Positions 1 through 8,725 are shown, counted from the first letter of the stretch. The stretch is 64,000 nt of DNA from Planctomycetaceae bacterium (GCA_024642205.1 JAHEBQ010000025.1:18339-82338), one strand, 5' to 3'. Notes: generated by a model not told the origin, from the sequence alone. Program-made: numbers and translations.

Positions 1-22
1 ATTTCGCTTTCTGGAATGGCTG

Positions 23-769
23 CTAACGCCCCTCAAGCAGGCGGTCGCCCAGGAAATCATCCAGTTCTGGGATTGCAAGAATCTTCAATCTCGTCGTCTG
101 GGCATCGTACTCGACACGCCGAAACTCGATCTCATTGTCTTCCAGGACCACGTAGCTGCTTCTGGGATCGCTATCGCGAGGCTGGCCAACGCTACCAACA
201 TTGACCATCAGCTTTTGGCCGTTCAGGGAATAATGGTTGCTGACCTCGCCAGGCGAATAAAACCGAAAATTCTCCGTAAATACGCCGGGCACGTGCGTAT
301 GGCCCTGGAAACAATATTTTTGAATGAAGCCAAATATTCGCTCTATTTTTCGCTGATTGTAAATATCTTCAGGAAAAACATATTCATTCAAAGGACTGCG
401 TGGCGAACCATGAACAAACATGATCGATCCATCGCGATGCGTGCGAGGTAATTGTGCCAGAAAATCCCACCGCTCCTGGGCTCCCTCACACGACTTGTCC
501 TCGAGTTGAGAACGGGTCCAGAAAATCGCCCTCTCGGCTCCACTACTAAACCCTTCCGGATCAAACAGGGCGCCATTGTCGTGGTTACCCAATAAAGTCA
601 GCTTGAACTCGCGACAGGTGTCGATGCACTCGCGTGGGTTGGGACCATACCCAATCACATCTCCCAAACAGTAGATTTCGTCGATGCCTTGAGCGTCGAT
701 ATCGGCAAGAACAGCGGTCAATGCTTCGAAATTGCCATGGATGTCACTGATAATGGCGAGTTTACCCAC
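23..769 (-). CDS. Metallophosphoesterase family protein (copy 1)
   Basis: A 248-residue calcineurin-like phosphoesterase. The metal-site motifs are in the usual order: SDIHGN (D9, H11), GDVIGYGP (D37), GNHD (61-64), VHGSP (H120) and GHTH (156-159). This matches the small single-domain bacterial MPP group of about 240 residues, cytoplasmic enzymes with two divalent metals; the physiological substrate is not predictable. The start is a GTG, preceded by AGGG about 8 nt upstream; the nearby ATG is out of frame. The gene lies just downstream of, and is closely similar to, the next minus-strand gene (975-1733), with roughly two thirds identity over the first 70 residues by eye, so the two look like a tandem duplication. 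There is no signal peptide. Confidence 0.9.
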   Translation of the reverse strand: MGKLAIISDIHGNFEALTAVLADIDAQGIDEIYCLGDVIGYGPNPRECIDTCREFKLTLLGNHDNGALFDPEGFSSGAERAIFWTRSQLEDKSCEGAQERWDFLAQLPRTHRDGSIMFVHGSPRSPLNEYVFPEDIYNQRKIERIFGFIQKYCFQGHTHVPGVFTENFRFYSPGEVSNHYSLNGQKLMVNVGSVGQPRDSDPRSSYVVLEDNEIEFRRVEYDAQTTRLKILAIPELDDFLGDRLLEGR

Positions 770-974
770 AAATCATCCCTAAATCGAAAGAAGCACAATC
801 CTCGTCTGAGCCTACCCGTTTGGCACGTGTTCGAAAAGAATAGGTACTAAAATTGTGGGATCGCGTAATGTTGGACAATCCTTGCCGCAAAACCCTGATC
901 CCGCCAGTTTTTCCGGCTCGGCAGGAATCCGTTTTCGGGTCACGGCTATTGTGGATGCGAGAACAATTGAATTG

Positions 975-1733
975 CTAACGCCCAGTTATTAGTCGATCTC
1001 CAAGCATGTTGTCGAGTTCCGGAACGTCATAAATTTTCTGGCGAGTCGTCGCGGTATCGTATTCGACACGATGATACTCGACCGTTTTTTCTTCGGTATC
1101 GAGGACCACGAAACAGGATTTCGGGTTGCCATCACGTGGCTGACCAACGCTTCCCACGTTGATCATGCATTTTTCTGCGTCGACCCGAAAAAAATGATCT
1201 CGCTCCTCCGGAGAAATAAATGATCCCGATTCGGTGAAAACCCCCGGAATATGAGTGTGTCCCTGGAAACAGACCCTCTCAAAACGGCTCATCAACAATC
1301 CCAACAGTTCTTTTTCGTAAACCGTCTCTGGAAACACGTATTCGTTGGTTGGATCACGCGGTGAACCGTGAACAAACAGGAATTCGCCCTCATCATGTCG
1401 ACGCGGTAGTTCTCCCAAAAAATCCCATCGCCGATCCGCTTGCTCCAGATCACTCGTGTCGTGTTCAAGCTGTTCTCGAGTCCAATAGATTGCTTTCATG
1501 GCAACTGGATTGAAGCCTTCCGGGTCGAAAATCGCCGCTTGGTCGTGGTTTCCGAGGATCGTCAACTGGCAAGACTCCATGACAATGTCCAAACACCTTA
1601 GCGGATCCGGGCCATATCCAATGATGTCGCCAAGACAAATAATCTCCTCGACACCGATTTCCCCAATTCTTCCCATCACGGCGGTGAGAGCCTCGAAGTT
1701 TCCGTGAATATCACTGATAATTGCCCGCTTCAC
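975..1733 (-). CDS. Metallophosphoesterase family protein (copy 2)
   Basis: A 252-residue paralogue of the preceding phosphoesterase with the same motif series: SDIHGN at residues 7-12, GDIIGYGP near 36, GNHD at 61-64, VHGSPRDPTNEYVFPE in the middle and GHTHIPGVFTES towards the C-terminus. All metal ligands of the family are present, so it should be catalytically active. It starts with GTG, with an AGG about 8 nt upstream. About 200 nt separate it from copy 1, so they could be co-transcribed. Divergence lies mainly in the helices and the C-terminal 60 residues, which hints at different substrates or partners rather than a recent copy. The substrate is unknown. Confidence 0.9.
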   Translation of the reverse strand: MKRAIISDIHGNFEALTAVMGRIGEIGVEEIICLGDIIGYGPDPLRCLDIVMESCQLTILGNHDQAAIFDPEGFNPVAMKAIYWTREQLEHDTSDLEQADRRWDFLGELPRRHDEGEFLFVHGSPRDPTNEYVFPETVYEKELLGLLMSRFERVCFQGHTHIPGVFTESGSFISPEERDHFFRVDAEKCMINVGSVGQPRDGNPKSCFVVLDTEEKTVEYHRVEYDTATTRQKIYDVPELDNMLGDRLITGR

Positions 1734-2088
1734 CGAAAAGCCTTTTGGAAAGTGTTGAGTTTGTGAAACAGGTAAGAGAAGTACTAACCACGTGTTTCAA
1801 ACGGTAGGAATTCAATCGGTAGGATCTTGCGAATGTTGTCTGGTTCAACGATTAGATAACAAGGATGAAGTGGTTCGGCAATCGCATCCGGTTCCCAGAC
1901 AATTCGAGATGTAAATCAGAATAAGGGAATAGTCTAAGAATATCGTCTCCGTGACGCAATCGAGTTGAATAGTCGCAAGAACATTGTAGAACGATTAATT
2001 GTAGCTTTATTTTCAGATAATTGAACAAGAACCAGTCGCGAGTCCTGTCTACGATTTAGCGGGAATCCGGCAATTTAGGAATATTGCC
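1734..2088. other. Intergenic region with no gene recognised
   Basis: This AT-richer 355-nt gap separates the divergent copy 2 phosphoesterase and tsaB. It must hold promoters for both, but I see no convincing -35/-10 pair, RNA gene or repeat. In the tsaB frame the last upstream stop is TAG at 2002-2004. Confidence 0.5.
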
Positions 2089-2955
2089 CTGCGAATCCTA
2101 GCAATTGAAACCTCATCAAAATCGGTTTCGGTGGCGTTATTAGACCGCGCTAACCTAATACTTGAAATCGATTCAAGGACTGACTCGTCGGTATCTTTGC
2201 CTGATCAATCCCGGCAAAATGCGGGGGTCCACGACGAGCTGCGCGCTGGCTATGTCAGAAAGCACTCGAAACGAGGTCGCAAGACATCCCGGATCTTCCC
2301 CCCTGGAGCTTCCGTCTTGCTTGCCCCGATGATTAAATCGATTTTCCAGCAGACCGGTTTGCCAATTGGTTCCGTGGAGTTGGTTGCCGTGACCCAGGGA
2401 CCTGGTTCCTTTACCGGTTTGCGAGTCGGAGTTGTTACCGCAAAGGCCCTCGCATACTCCATTCAAGCTCAAATCATTGGTGTCAACACGTTGGAAGTTA
2501 TTGTGGCTCAAACGGTCCAATGGCTGGCAGGCAACGCAGATTTCACAAGGCAGAACCGGATCTGCCCGGTCATCAATGCTCAAAGACAACAGGTTTTTGC
2601 TGGATATTACTTCTCACGCGGTACGCTTTCGGACCAGGATTGGAGAATCGAGGAATCCGCTCCAAATGAAATTCTCGATCAAAAAACCTGGATGGACCAG
2701 ATTCGCCCGGGTGATGTACTGACCGGGCCCGGACTTTCCGGTGTTTTCACACAACGAGAAGCCGCCAATCCGGACTTCGACATTGTTCCCGATGCCTGCT
2801 GGGATTGCACCGCAACCACGGTCGGCCAGTTGGCTTGGCGTCAACACGAAGCAGGCAAACGTCAGAGCTTATGGGAACTCGAACCTGCCTATTTTCGACC
2901 AAGTGCCGCAGAAGAAGTTCGACGAGCGAGACTGGAACGTGGAGAGATCAGGTAA
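2089..2955 (+). CDS. tsaB: tRNA threonylcarbamoyladenosine biosynthesis protein TsaB, CTG start
   Basis: TsaB pairs with TsaD and TsaE to make the t6A37 modification on ANN-decoding tRNAs in the cytoplasm. The N-terminus reads (M)RILAIETSSKSVSVALLD, the first strand of the ASKHA fold in this family, followed by the GPGSFTGLRVG motif typical of TsaB. The first canonical start in the frame is GTG at 2131, but it would delete RILAIETSSKSVS, which is needed for the fold. Between the in-frame TAG at 2002 and that GTG there is no ATG, GTG or TTG. CTG at 2089 sits at the expected family start with AGGA at 2077-2080, 8 nt upstream, so I call it the start (288 residues). ATT at 2083 is the other option but is too close to the AGGA. 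Confidence 0.87.
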   Translation: MRILAIETSSKSVSVALLDRANLILEIDSRTDSSVSLPDQSRQNAGVHDELRAGYVRKHSKRGRKTSRIFPPGASVLLAPMIKSIFQQTGLPIGSVELVAVTQGPGSFTGLRVGVVTAKALAYSIQAQIIGVNTLEVIVAQTVQWLAGNADFTRQNRICPVINAQRQQVFAGYYFSRGTLSDQDWRIEESAPNEILDQKTWMDQIRPGDVLTGPGLSGVFTQREAANPDFDIVPDACWDCTATTVGQLAWRQHEAGKRQSLWELEPAYFRPSAAEEVRRARLERGEIR

Positions 2956-3466
2956 ACGACCCCCGGTTTTTCCAGTGCATATCGCGATTTGAAACTTTCG
3001 CAGATCGGAGCCGCAGCTTGACCAGGGGAGGCCGAAACTTGCCAGGCTGAAAGATCTCAACTTCCTGACCGTGGCAATTGCCCGAAGGTACGAAATATCT
3101 GGTCACAATTTGTCGCAATTCGATACGATTGTGTCTCGAAACGTTGAATTGTCAGGTTTCTTCCAAGCTTGCCCTACCTGACAACTTGGCAACCGGCAAA
3201 CACCGACATCGGTGGCAATCGGTCAACATGCAATAAACTTCGTGAAAAAATTCACACGCTGTGGCACGCAGGGGCAACAAACGACCTCTATTTTGCAGTT
3301 TCGTAAAATTAATCGATGGAATCACCGAATTAACGCATTCCAATTGAAAATGGCATGCATTTTGCGTTTCCTTCCAAGAGTGACCGTTGCCCGATCGAGT
3401 CTTCATGACGGGCGACGGCAATAGTCTGCACCCAAACAAGTCTTTGGTCGAATTTCCAAATAAGAC
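2956..3466. other. Intergenic region with no gene recognised
   Basis: This 511-nt stretch lies between tsaB and the AlgH-like gene. Only short open frames with no recognisable protein features occur on either strand. I see no RNA gene or clear terminator. Confidence 0.5.
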
Positions 3467-4063
3467 GTGACAAACCGAATCAGCAATTCCGATCTAACTC
3501 CCTTCGGCTCTCAGCCTGAGGTTTCTGCCGGCTCCCTTTTGGTTGCCGCACCATCGCTATTCGATACGCCGTTCCGAAAAGCCGTGGTGTTGATACTCCA
3601 AAGTAATCAAAACGGAACTTTCGGCGTGGTATTGAACCGGCCTGCCGATGACAAAATCAAAATTGCCTGGCAGGAAATGACCGGGTCCAACGACGGTGAT
3701 CGCAATATCGTCCAAGGAGGCCCGATTGGAGGACCAATATTTGCGATTCACCAGCATCATTCTATCGCCGAGATGGAAATGCCGGGCGGAATCTTTGTCA
3801 CGGCTCAGAGCGACAAGTTTCACGAACTCGTTGAACAGGACGTATCACAGTATCGAATCGTGTTTGGGGTGGCCGGTTGGCAACAGGGGCAGTTGGTACA
3901 AGAGCTCGACGAGGGGCTGTGGTACAACATCGATGGAGACGCCGAACAGGTTTTTGACGACCCTGATTGGATGTGGGAAAAGTCCATTCGCCGCTACGGT
4001 CAACAAGTCCTGTGTGATGTCATCGGGCTGAAAAATATTCCCCCTAACGCACCCTGGAATTAG
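3467..4063 (+). CDS. YqgE/AlgH family protein (UPF0301)
   Basis: A 198-residue member of the YqgE/AlgH family. Recognisable blocks are AGSLLVAAPSLFDTPFRKAV near residues 21-40, the GTFGVVLNRP segment near 50-60, VQGGPIGGP near 83-92, and a C-terminal region with VFGVAGWQQGQLVQELDEG. The family has no agreed biochemical activity; it was first named from a Pseudomonas alginate regulator. The length is close to the usual 185-200 residues. It starts with GTG and has an extra N-terminal stretch of about 18 residues before the conserved core. No operon partner is evident: the neighbours are tsaB upstream and a lipoprotein gene downstream, each more than 350 nt away. Confidence 0.9.
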   Translation: MTNRISNSDLTPFGSQPEVSAGSLLVAAPSLFDTPFRKAVVLILQSNQNGTFGVVLNRPADDKIKIAWQEMTGSNDGDRNIVQGGPIGGPIFAIHQHHSIAEMEMPGGIFVTAQSDKFHELVEQDVSQYRIVFGVAGWQQGQLVQELDEGLWYNIDGDAEQVFDDPDWMWEKSIRRYGQQVLCDVIGLKNIPPNAPWN

Positions 4064-4198
4064 CGACTTCAAAATCAGGCTTCTGGACCCTTTCCATTTG
4101 ACAGGGCTGGTCGAACCAGTCGGTCAAACCGACTCCGGAGTTCGGAAGATTTCCAGCGACCTGCGAGGTTTGTTTTTTTGGCGAACCGCTGAAGCCAA

Positions 4199-4235
4199 TT
4201 TGCGTAAATTTCATTTGCGTAAATTTCATTTGCGT
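4199..4235. repeat. Short direct repeat, 15-nt unit x 2.5
   Basis: The unit TTTGCGTAAATTTCA occurs at 4199-4213 and 4214-4228 without mismatch, followed by a third partial copy TTTGCGT at 4229-4235. It lies in the non-coding gap upstream of the histidine-rich lipoprotein gene. Confidence 0.85.
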
Positions 4236-4336
4236 GAACGAGTCCAATCCGCTCAGTCCCGGCCAGCCGGCTGTTGGCACCCCGACGGCTGTCATGTTTC
4301 CCGATCCTTGAATTCCACGCGAGAGTTTTCGTTCGG

Positions 4337-4367
4337 TTGTTTCCAATTAACCATACGACTCTATAAT
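4337..4367 (+). promoter_or_regulatory. Possible sigma-70-type promoter of the histidine-rich lipoprotein gene
   Basis: A perfect TATAAT at 4362-4367 lies about 90 nt before the start codon, with a weak TTGTTT at 4337-4342 (19-nt spacer). The strength of the -10 box makes the call; the -35 match is poor. Confidence 0.4.
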
Positions 4368-4455
4368 CTTGGCAGGTGTCTTCCTTCGGGAAATCGATCG
4401 AATCTGATCATAAAAAAACAAACACACTGACGAATAACCACAATTGGAGTTCCCT

Positions 4456-5004
4456 ATGCGTATTACCTCTTTGGCTTCTGTTTTACTCGCGGGTATTGCC
4501 TTGGCGCTGTTCATGTCGACAGGATGTGACAAGCCTTCCGGAGATGATCATGCCGCACACGGAGACCATGATCACGATGCCGAGCACGCCCATGATGCAG
4601 ATGACCACACCGGGCACGACGACGATACCGATTCACACGCTGATCATCCCGATCACGGACCGTTTGGCGGTCACGTTTTCAAACTGGACACTTCGGAATT
4701 CCAGGGAGAATGGAAGAAATACAAGGATAACGACGTTATCAAGATGTATTTGCTCGACGCCACAGGAAAGAAAGCAGCACCTTTGAAAGTTGATAGCTTC
4801 ATTGTGACTTCAAAAGTAGGCAACGATGACGCCGGCTTCACGCTTGAACCCGAAGAACCCGATGCGGAAGGAGCCACAGCGGTTTATTCACTTGATGACA
4901 AGGATCTGTCGATCGCGATTCCGCTGGGAGTCGACATCGAAATCAAAGTTGGAGACAAAGTTTACAAGGGCGAAATCAAAGCCCATCAGCCACTGGACCA
5001 TTAA
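4456..5004 (+). CDS. Histidine-rich lipoprotein, putative metal-binding
   Basis: A 182-residue exported protein. Residues 1-23 form a signal peptide ending in a lipobox-like STGC, with lipidation expected at Cys24. Residues 32-75 are an acidic, histidine-rich stretch with 12 His in HDHD, HAH and DDH patterns, followed by a compact domain of about 105 residues with no Cys and a predicted beta character. Such His/Asp tails bind zinc, nickel or copper in periplasmic proteins, but no known family is recognised for the C-terminal domain. ATG at 4456 is chosen because GGAG lies 6 nt upstream; an upstream in-frame TTG at 4444 is less likely. It converges with a Fur-family regulator gene, which suggests but does not prove a role in metal homeostasis. 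Confidence 0.85.
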   Translation: MRITSLASVLLAGIALALFMSTGCDKPSGDDHAAHGDHDHDAEHAHDADDHTGHDDDTDSHADHPDHGPFGGHVFKLDTSEFQGEWKKYKDNDVIKMYLLDATGKKAAPLKVDSFIVTSKVGNDDAGFTLEPEEPDAEGATAVYSLDDKDLSIAIPLGVDIEIKVGDKVYKGEIKAHQPLDH

Positions 5005-5023
5005 GTCAAGATCGAACGGATTG

Positions 5024-5061
5024 CCTTCCATTCCCGGGTATCCTACCCGTGAATCGGAAGG
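5024..5061. terminator. Stem-loop between convergent genes
   Basis: A 16-bp interrupted hairpin: CCTTCC pairs with GGAAGG, ATTC with GAAT, and CGGGTA with TACCCG around a TCC loop, with one mismatch and one bulge. It lies between the convergent lipoprotein and Fur genes, so it may end both transcripts. No T-run follows on either strand, so a classic intrinsic terminator is not assured. Confidence 0.5.
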
Positions 5062-5101
5062 AATTCCGTCACGTCGTGGCAATCTACCCATCGAAACAAA
5101 C

Positions 5102-5614
5102 CTAAATCAAATCGACTTTTCGACGTACGCGGCGACGACCACGGCGACAATCATCGCAAACTCCCGTTACAATCAAACGATGGTTTCGGACTTGAAAATT
5201 GTGGGTCTTGCCTACGTCGTCCCGTAGCTTGATAAGCGCGTCGCTTTGGAATTCGATCAATTTTTCGCACTTGCTGCAATAAAGATGGTCATGCTGTGGA
5301 TAACCGTAGTCATGTTCGTAAACGCTTCGACCATCGAGCACAAATTTGCGCAATAATCCTGCGTCGACAAATTCACCCAGTGTTCGGTAGACAGTCGGGC
5401 GACTGACATAGCCTGATTGGCCCTTGTTGGGGAGCCGCTCCAACAGCTGGTCGGCGTCGAAATGATCGTGCTGATGAAATACGCAATCCAACAGGATTCG
5501 ACGTTGCTCGGTATTTCGCATCCCCCGGCTCTGCAAATAGTCGTTGAAGCGTTCCTGAGGAGTCAACGCGACCTGAACAGGCTGTAGCGGCGTTAAATCG
5601 GGATCCGTAGACAT
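5102..5614 (-). CDS. Fur family transcriptional regulator
   Basis: A 170-residue metal-responsive repressor of the Fur/Zur/PerR family. A winged-helix DNA-binding domain covers about residues 20-100, with the recognition segment SRPTVYRTLGEFVDAGLL. The dimerisation/metal domain has HDHLYCSKCEK (CxxC) and a second CDDC near the C-terminus, giving the structural zinc site; HQHDHFDAD and the YPQHDHLYC segment supply regulatory-metal ligands. The end is unusually basic (RRGRRRVRRK). Sequence alone does not separate iron-, zinc- or peroxide-sensing members. It is convergent with the histidine-rich lipoprotein gene; I see no obvious Fur-box palindrome in its upstream region. Confidence 0.92.
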   Translation of the reverse strand: MSTDPDLTPLQPVQVALTPQERFNDYLQSRGMRNTEQRRILLDCVFHQHDHFDADQLLERLPNKGQSGYVSRPTVYRTLGEFVDAGLLRKFVLDGRSVYEHDYGYPQHDHLYCSKCEKLIEFQSDALIKLRDDVGKTHNFQVRNHRLIVTGVCDDCRRGRRRVRRKVDLI

Positions 5615-5838
5615 GTAACTGATGTTGCTGAGTTGAATTGAATATCGGTCAAACGGATTAGCGTCAGTTGGGCATAGGTTTCAACTTTACCGCACTTGTT
5701 GAGACAAACAACCACTTTTCCCTTGATTTTCCTGATTTTCCGAGACACCATTCTCAATAACACGCATGTTGGATCGATGGCAGATCGCGATCGCCGTGAG
5801 ACCCGAAGCCTTCACGGAAATCCTGCCGAATCGACGTT

Positions 5839-6165
5839 TCACGAAAGCTGTTTGCGATCGGGCGAAAATCGTCCGCGCGACTTACCATAGGCGAACAGCA
5901 CGATTTCGCAATCAATACAACGAAAACCGCTTAGTTTGTTGATGCCAAACACGCTGCTGGTCTTCGCTAGCGCTTCGTTCCCGCGCAACAGCCATTTCAG
6001 GTTTGTCCATCGTCGCCAAAACAAGCTGGATGACGACGCAATGTAACCCGACTCCATTATCGCTCCACATTCCGGACAGCAACAACGACGGTTCCCCGGT
6101 TGCACCACGTTGTCGGCGTCCAAGGCCGCATCGAATTGGGGAGCATGATAGGGATTCTGATTCAT
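5839..6165 (-). CDS. DUF6487-like small zinc-ribbon protein
   Basis: About 108 residues from the ATG at 6165. The start MNQNPYHAPQ is a common opening of small planctomycete proteins. CPECGAIMESGYIASSSS followed by LFWRR, and then a distant CIDC, give two CxxC pairs that look like a zinc ribbon; this pattern resembles the PF20097/DUF6487 family as I remember it. No function is known. The frame extends upstream to 6216, but the ATG at 6165 gives the conventional N-terminus. It overlaps no other gene and lies downstream of the TatD-like gene on the same strand. Confidence 0.72.
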   Translation of the reverse strand: MNQNPYHAPQFDAALDADNVVQPGNRRCCCPECGAIMESGYIASSSSLFWRRWTNLKWLLRGNEALAKTSSVFGINKLSGFRCIDCEIVLFAYGKSRGRFSPDRKQLS

Positions 6166-6344
6166 CGAGGTTTCAGTTTCCTTCTGTCTTTCTCGAAGGT
6201 CTTTGTATCCCGCCATTGGCTGGGTTCGGACCGAAACGTGTGGACATGGGGTCTTGTCTCAGAAATGAAAACCCCGAGTGCAGCAGCAGTTTCGTTTCTC
6301 CAATGAATTTCGTCAGGAATCGCCTGCCGAGAGTTCAACAATTT

Positions 6345-7172
6345 CTATTTGGCCACACCCCGCGTTGCCGGGTCGGAAAGGTGAAAGTTTCTGCTTTGAC
6401 TGAAAAACGTCCTCGGATTGTCATAGACGATTTTCCGAATCAAACTTTCGTCGTGTCCCCGACGACGCATTTCCAGAATCAGGTCGGGAACTGCCGTTGG
6501 TTTGGACGGTCCCCAATCGCCGGCAGAATTCACACATATTCGATCCGAGCCGTGCCGCTCGATGATATCCACCGCTCTCGAAGGCGTACATTTGGTTACG
6601 GGATACAATGTCATGCCGGCCCAATAACCGGCTTTCAGGACGTGCTCTACCGTGTGCTCCTCGACGTGATCCACCAAAACACGGGATCGATCGACGGAAT
6701 GCTCCCCCAGCATGTCAAGGATCATCCGGGTCCCTTGATATTTGTCCTCCAGGTGCGGCGTGTGGATCAAGACCTGTTGATCGTGGGCAATTGCCAACTC
6801 CAGGTGTTCCTGAAAAACAATGGCCTCGTTGCGAGTGTTTTTGTTCAATCCGATTTCGCCAATGCCCAGGACATTGGGACAATCAAGGAACTCGGGAATG
6901 AGCTTGAGGACTTCACGCGAAAGCTCGACGTTTTCGGCTTCTTTGGCGTTGATACAAAGCCAGGTGAAGTGTTGAATCCCATACTGCGCGGCGCGTTTGG
7001 GCTCGACCTCGGTCAGCTGCCGAAAGTAGTCACGAAAACTGTCTGCGCTTCCTCGATCAAACCCGGCCCAAAACGCTGGCTCGCTGATCGCAACGCATCC
7101 CATTTTGGACAGTGTCTCGTAATCATCGGTCGTTCGAGAGACCATGTGAAGATGCGGGTCGATGTAATACAT
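6345..7172 (-). CDS. TatD family metal-dependent hydrolase
   Basis: A 275-residue TIM-barrel amidohydrolase. Metal-site residues are visible: H7 and H9 in DPHLH, the glutamate of VLGIGEIGLN, the HTPH segment (third His), the DHVEEH segment (fourth His) and the aspartate of NSAGDWG. TatD enzymes act as DNases or related phosphoesterases, but this branch is distant from E. coli TatD (GIGEIGLNKNT instead of GEIGLDYY), so the substrate is open. Related TatD-like hydrolases occur in ebo-type clusters, but no ebo partners are present here. The start is the ATG at 7172; an 86-residue unknown gene lies 137 nt upstream on the same strand. Confidence 0.88.
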   Translation of the reverse strand: MYYIDPHLHMVSRTTDDYETLSKMGCVAISEPAFWAGFDRGSADSFRDYFRQLTEVEPKRAAQYGIQHFTWLCINAKEAENVELSREVLKLIPEFLDCPNVLGIGEIGLNKNTRNEAIVFQEHLELAIAHDQQVLIHTPHLEDKYQGTRMILDMLGEHSVDRSRVLVDHVEEHTVEHVLKAGYWAGMTLYPVTKCTPSRAVDIIERHGSDRICVNSAGDWGPSKPTAVPDLILEMRRRGHDESLIRKIVYDNPRTFFSQSRNFHLSDPATRGVAK

Positions 7173-7309
7173 GGTTCCGTCTTTCTGTGAAAATTACAGC
7201 GGTCCGCATAAATTAGCGGCGATTATCAAACCAGAGGCCCGACATTGATGGATACCCGGTCGGTCGTTGGTTGCATCGGCGTCGCCATCATCGTGCGTCT
7301 GACTTGAGA

Positions 7310-7570
7310 TCAGGTCTTCGACGTGAGCGCAAATTCTTCCAACCATTTTTCATCGTAATCGCGAGAGAACAGAAGCTGGATTTTCTCCGCGCGAATCGGA
7401 TCGGATTGGTCGTTCGCAATAACGTTAATGGCGTCGGCAATTAACGCCATACGCGAATCGCCGGCGACGTCTCCGTTGGCTCTTTCGATTCGATCAAGCG
7501 CCGCGGCAACTTCGAGTATTTTGGCGCGAATTTCCAGAAATTCGCGGTCCAGAATCTGCTTGGAATTCAT
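7310..7570 (-). CDS. Small conserved-looking protein of unknown function
   Basis: An 86-residue, mostly helical, acidic protein without signal peptide, cysteine pairs or a membrane segment. It starts MNSKQILDREFLEIRAKILE, with an ATG at 7570 preceded by AAGG-containing sequence. The heptad-like spacing of I, L and A in residues 10-30 suggests a helical bundle or small coiled coil. It has no family that I recognise. It is co-directional with the TatD-like gene 137 nt downstream and could share its transcript. Codon use and the clean start support a real gene; a function cannot be assigned. Confidence 0.7.
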   Translation of the reverse strand: MNSKQILDREFLEIRAKILEVAAALDRIERANGDVAGDSRMALIADAINVIANDQSDPIRAEKIQLLFSRDYDEKWLEEFALTSKT

Positions 7571-7670
7571 TGGATAGGGCCTTGGGATTGCTGAACTTGC
7601 TCTACAATATAATATTCACAGATGTCGTCCGCGACCAGTTCCGTTTGCCCAACCGTCACCCGATTTGAGT

Positions 7671-8468
7671 ATGAAATTGCTTTGCCTGATTTGTGTCGTT
7701 ATTGCCAGCGGTTCAATTCCAGCTCCGTTAAGTCCTGCAGTCCACAAGTTCGAAGATGGATTTGTCGAGCGTTCGATGGCAATCGTTGTGCGAGACCGAT
7801 CCGCCCACGTCGAATATTCAATTGGACTTAACGAATCGACGGTTCGAGAGGTTCTGGTAAAATGGGAACCAGGAGCCAATCCGTCGAATTCTGCGTCATC
7901 GGGCGTGAATAATCGTCCGCTGACCGAACCCTTGACGGTGGCGCCAGTTGAGTTGATCGCCACCTCCAATGGATTGGAATCGACAGGATCCCTGAAAGAC
8001 GCTTCAACCGGAAAGTCGACGTCCTTTCAACAATCTGAATCCAAAAATCCAAATGACGGTCACTCGATCTCACCCGACTTATTAGCCAAATTCAAGGAAC
8101 TCGCCCCGGATTCGATTGGGAAAGCGATCGATATCCATTGCAACGGAAAAAAAATTGAGGCCTTTGCAATCAAGGAAGGTCCTCCGCCTCGCCACCCGTT
8201 TACGATGACGATCGAGCTGGAATTTAAGCTGCCGGATTCGGAAATCTGTGATCTGAAAATCAACGATCACAACTTCGCCGATCAAAAAGGGGCAGCGAGG
8301 TTCTCGCTCAAGGCCGCGGGACGATCCATGCTGATCCGATCCGATGTCGCCCCGATACTGGTTCGAGCTGAACGAATTGAACTATCAGAGCTTATTTCCG
8401 AAGCGGAGCGAAATTCTCTGACATCCATTAACGCCCGTTTGGGGATTGCCCCGCCTCGGAAACCGTGA
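7671..8468 (+). CDS. Exported protein of unknown function
   Basis: About 265 residues from ATG 7671 (an in-frame TTG lies 6 nt earlier). The N-terminus MKLLCLICVVIASGSIPAP is a signal peptide. The mature part has a beta-rich first half (residues 30-75), a Ser/Thr/Asn-rich linker (about 90-135) and a second folded half with DSIGKAIDIHCNGKKIEAF and a FKLPDSEICDLKINDHNF segment, ending with a basic tail. It carries only a few cysteines and no enzymatic motif I can name. It is probably periplasmic or surface-associated. It is divergent from the 86-residue gene, which starts about 100 nt to the left. Confidence 0.72.
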   Translation: MKLLCLICVVIASGSIPAPLSPAVHKFEDGFVERSMAIVVRDRSAHVEYSIGLNESTVREVLVKWEPGANPSNSASSGVNNRPLTEPLTVAPVELIATSNGLESTGSLKDASTGKSTSFQQSESKNPNDGHSISPDLLAKFKELAPDSIGKAIDIHCNGKKIEAFAIKEGPPPRHPFTMTIELEFKLPDSEICDLKINDHNFADQKGAARFSLKAAGRSMLIRSDVAPILVRAERIELSELISEAERNSLTSINARLGIAPPRKP

Positions 8469-8725
8469 AGGCTGGCACGAACCCGTTCGCAAAACTCGGC
8501 TAGTCGATTGTCTGACGAGGCGTTTTGGGTCCTGGCATTCTGACATTGCGCCACCCAAGTCCCGCCATTTCCCGGCGAAGGCAAATTTTCGTCATGCGGT
8601 TGGTCAACACCAGAAAAACCCTTCCCCAGCAAGCCAGTTCAGAATCTCAACTAACCTTGTACAAGCCGGTACGTTTCGCAATGATGACAAAGGTTGGAAG
8701 CCGTCCCGAATTCAAGCTTTTCTAA

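Noticed and set aside
3152..3439. A 95-residue minus-strand frame after tsaB
   Set aside because: No ribosome site or recognisable domain, and a plus-strand open frame overlaps it; nothing supports coding.
6003..7190. A 395-residue plus-strand open frame
   Set aside because: It lies antisense to the TatD-like and DUF6487-like genes, both of which have clear family motifs; its composition (Arg, Pro, Gly and Phe) is that of a shadow frame.
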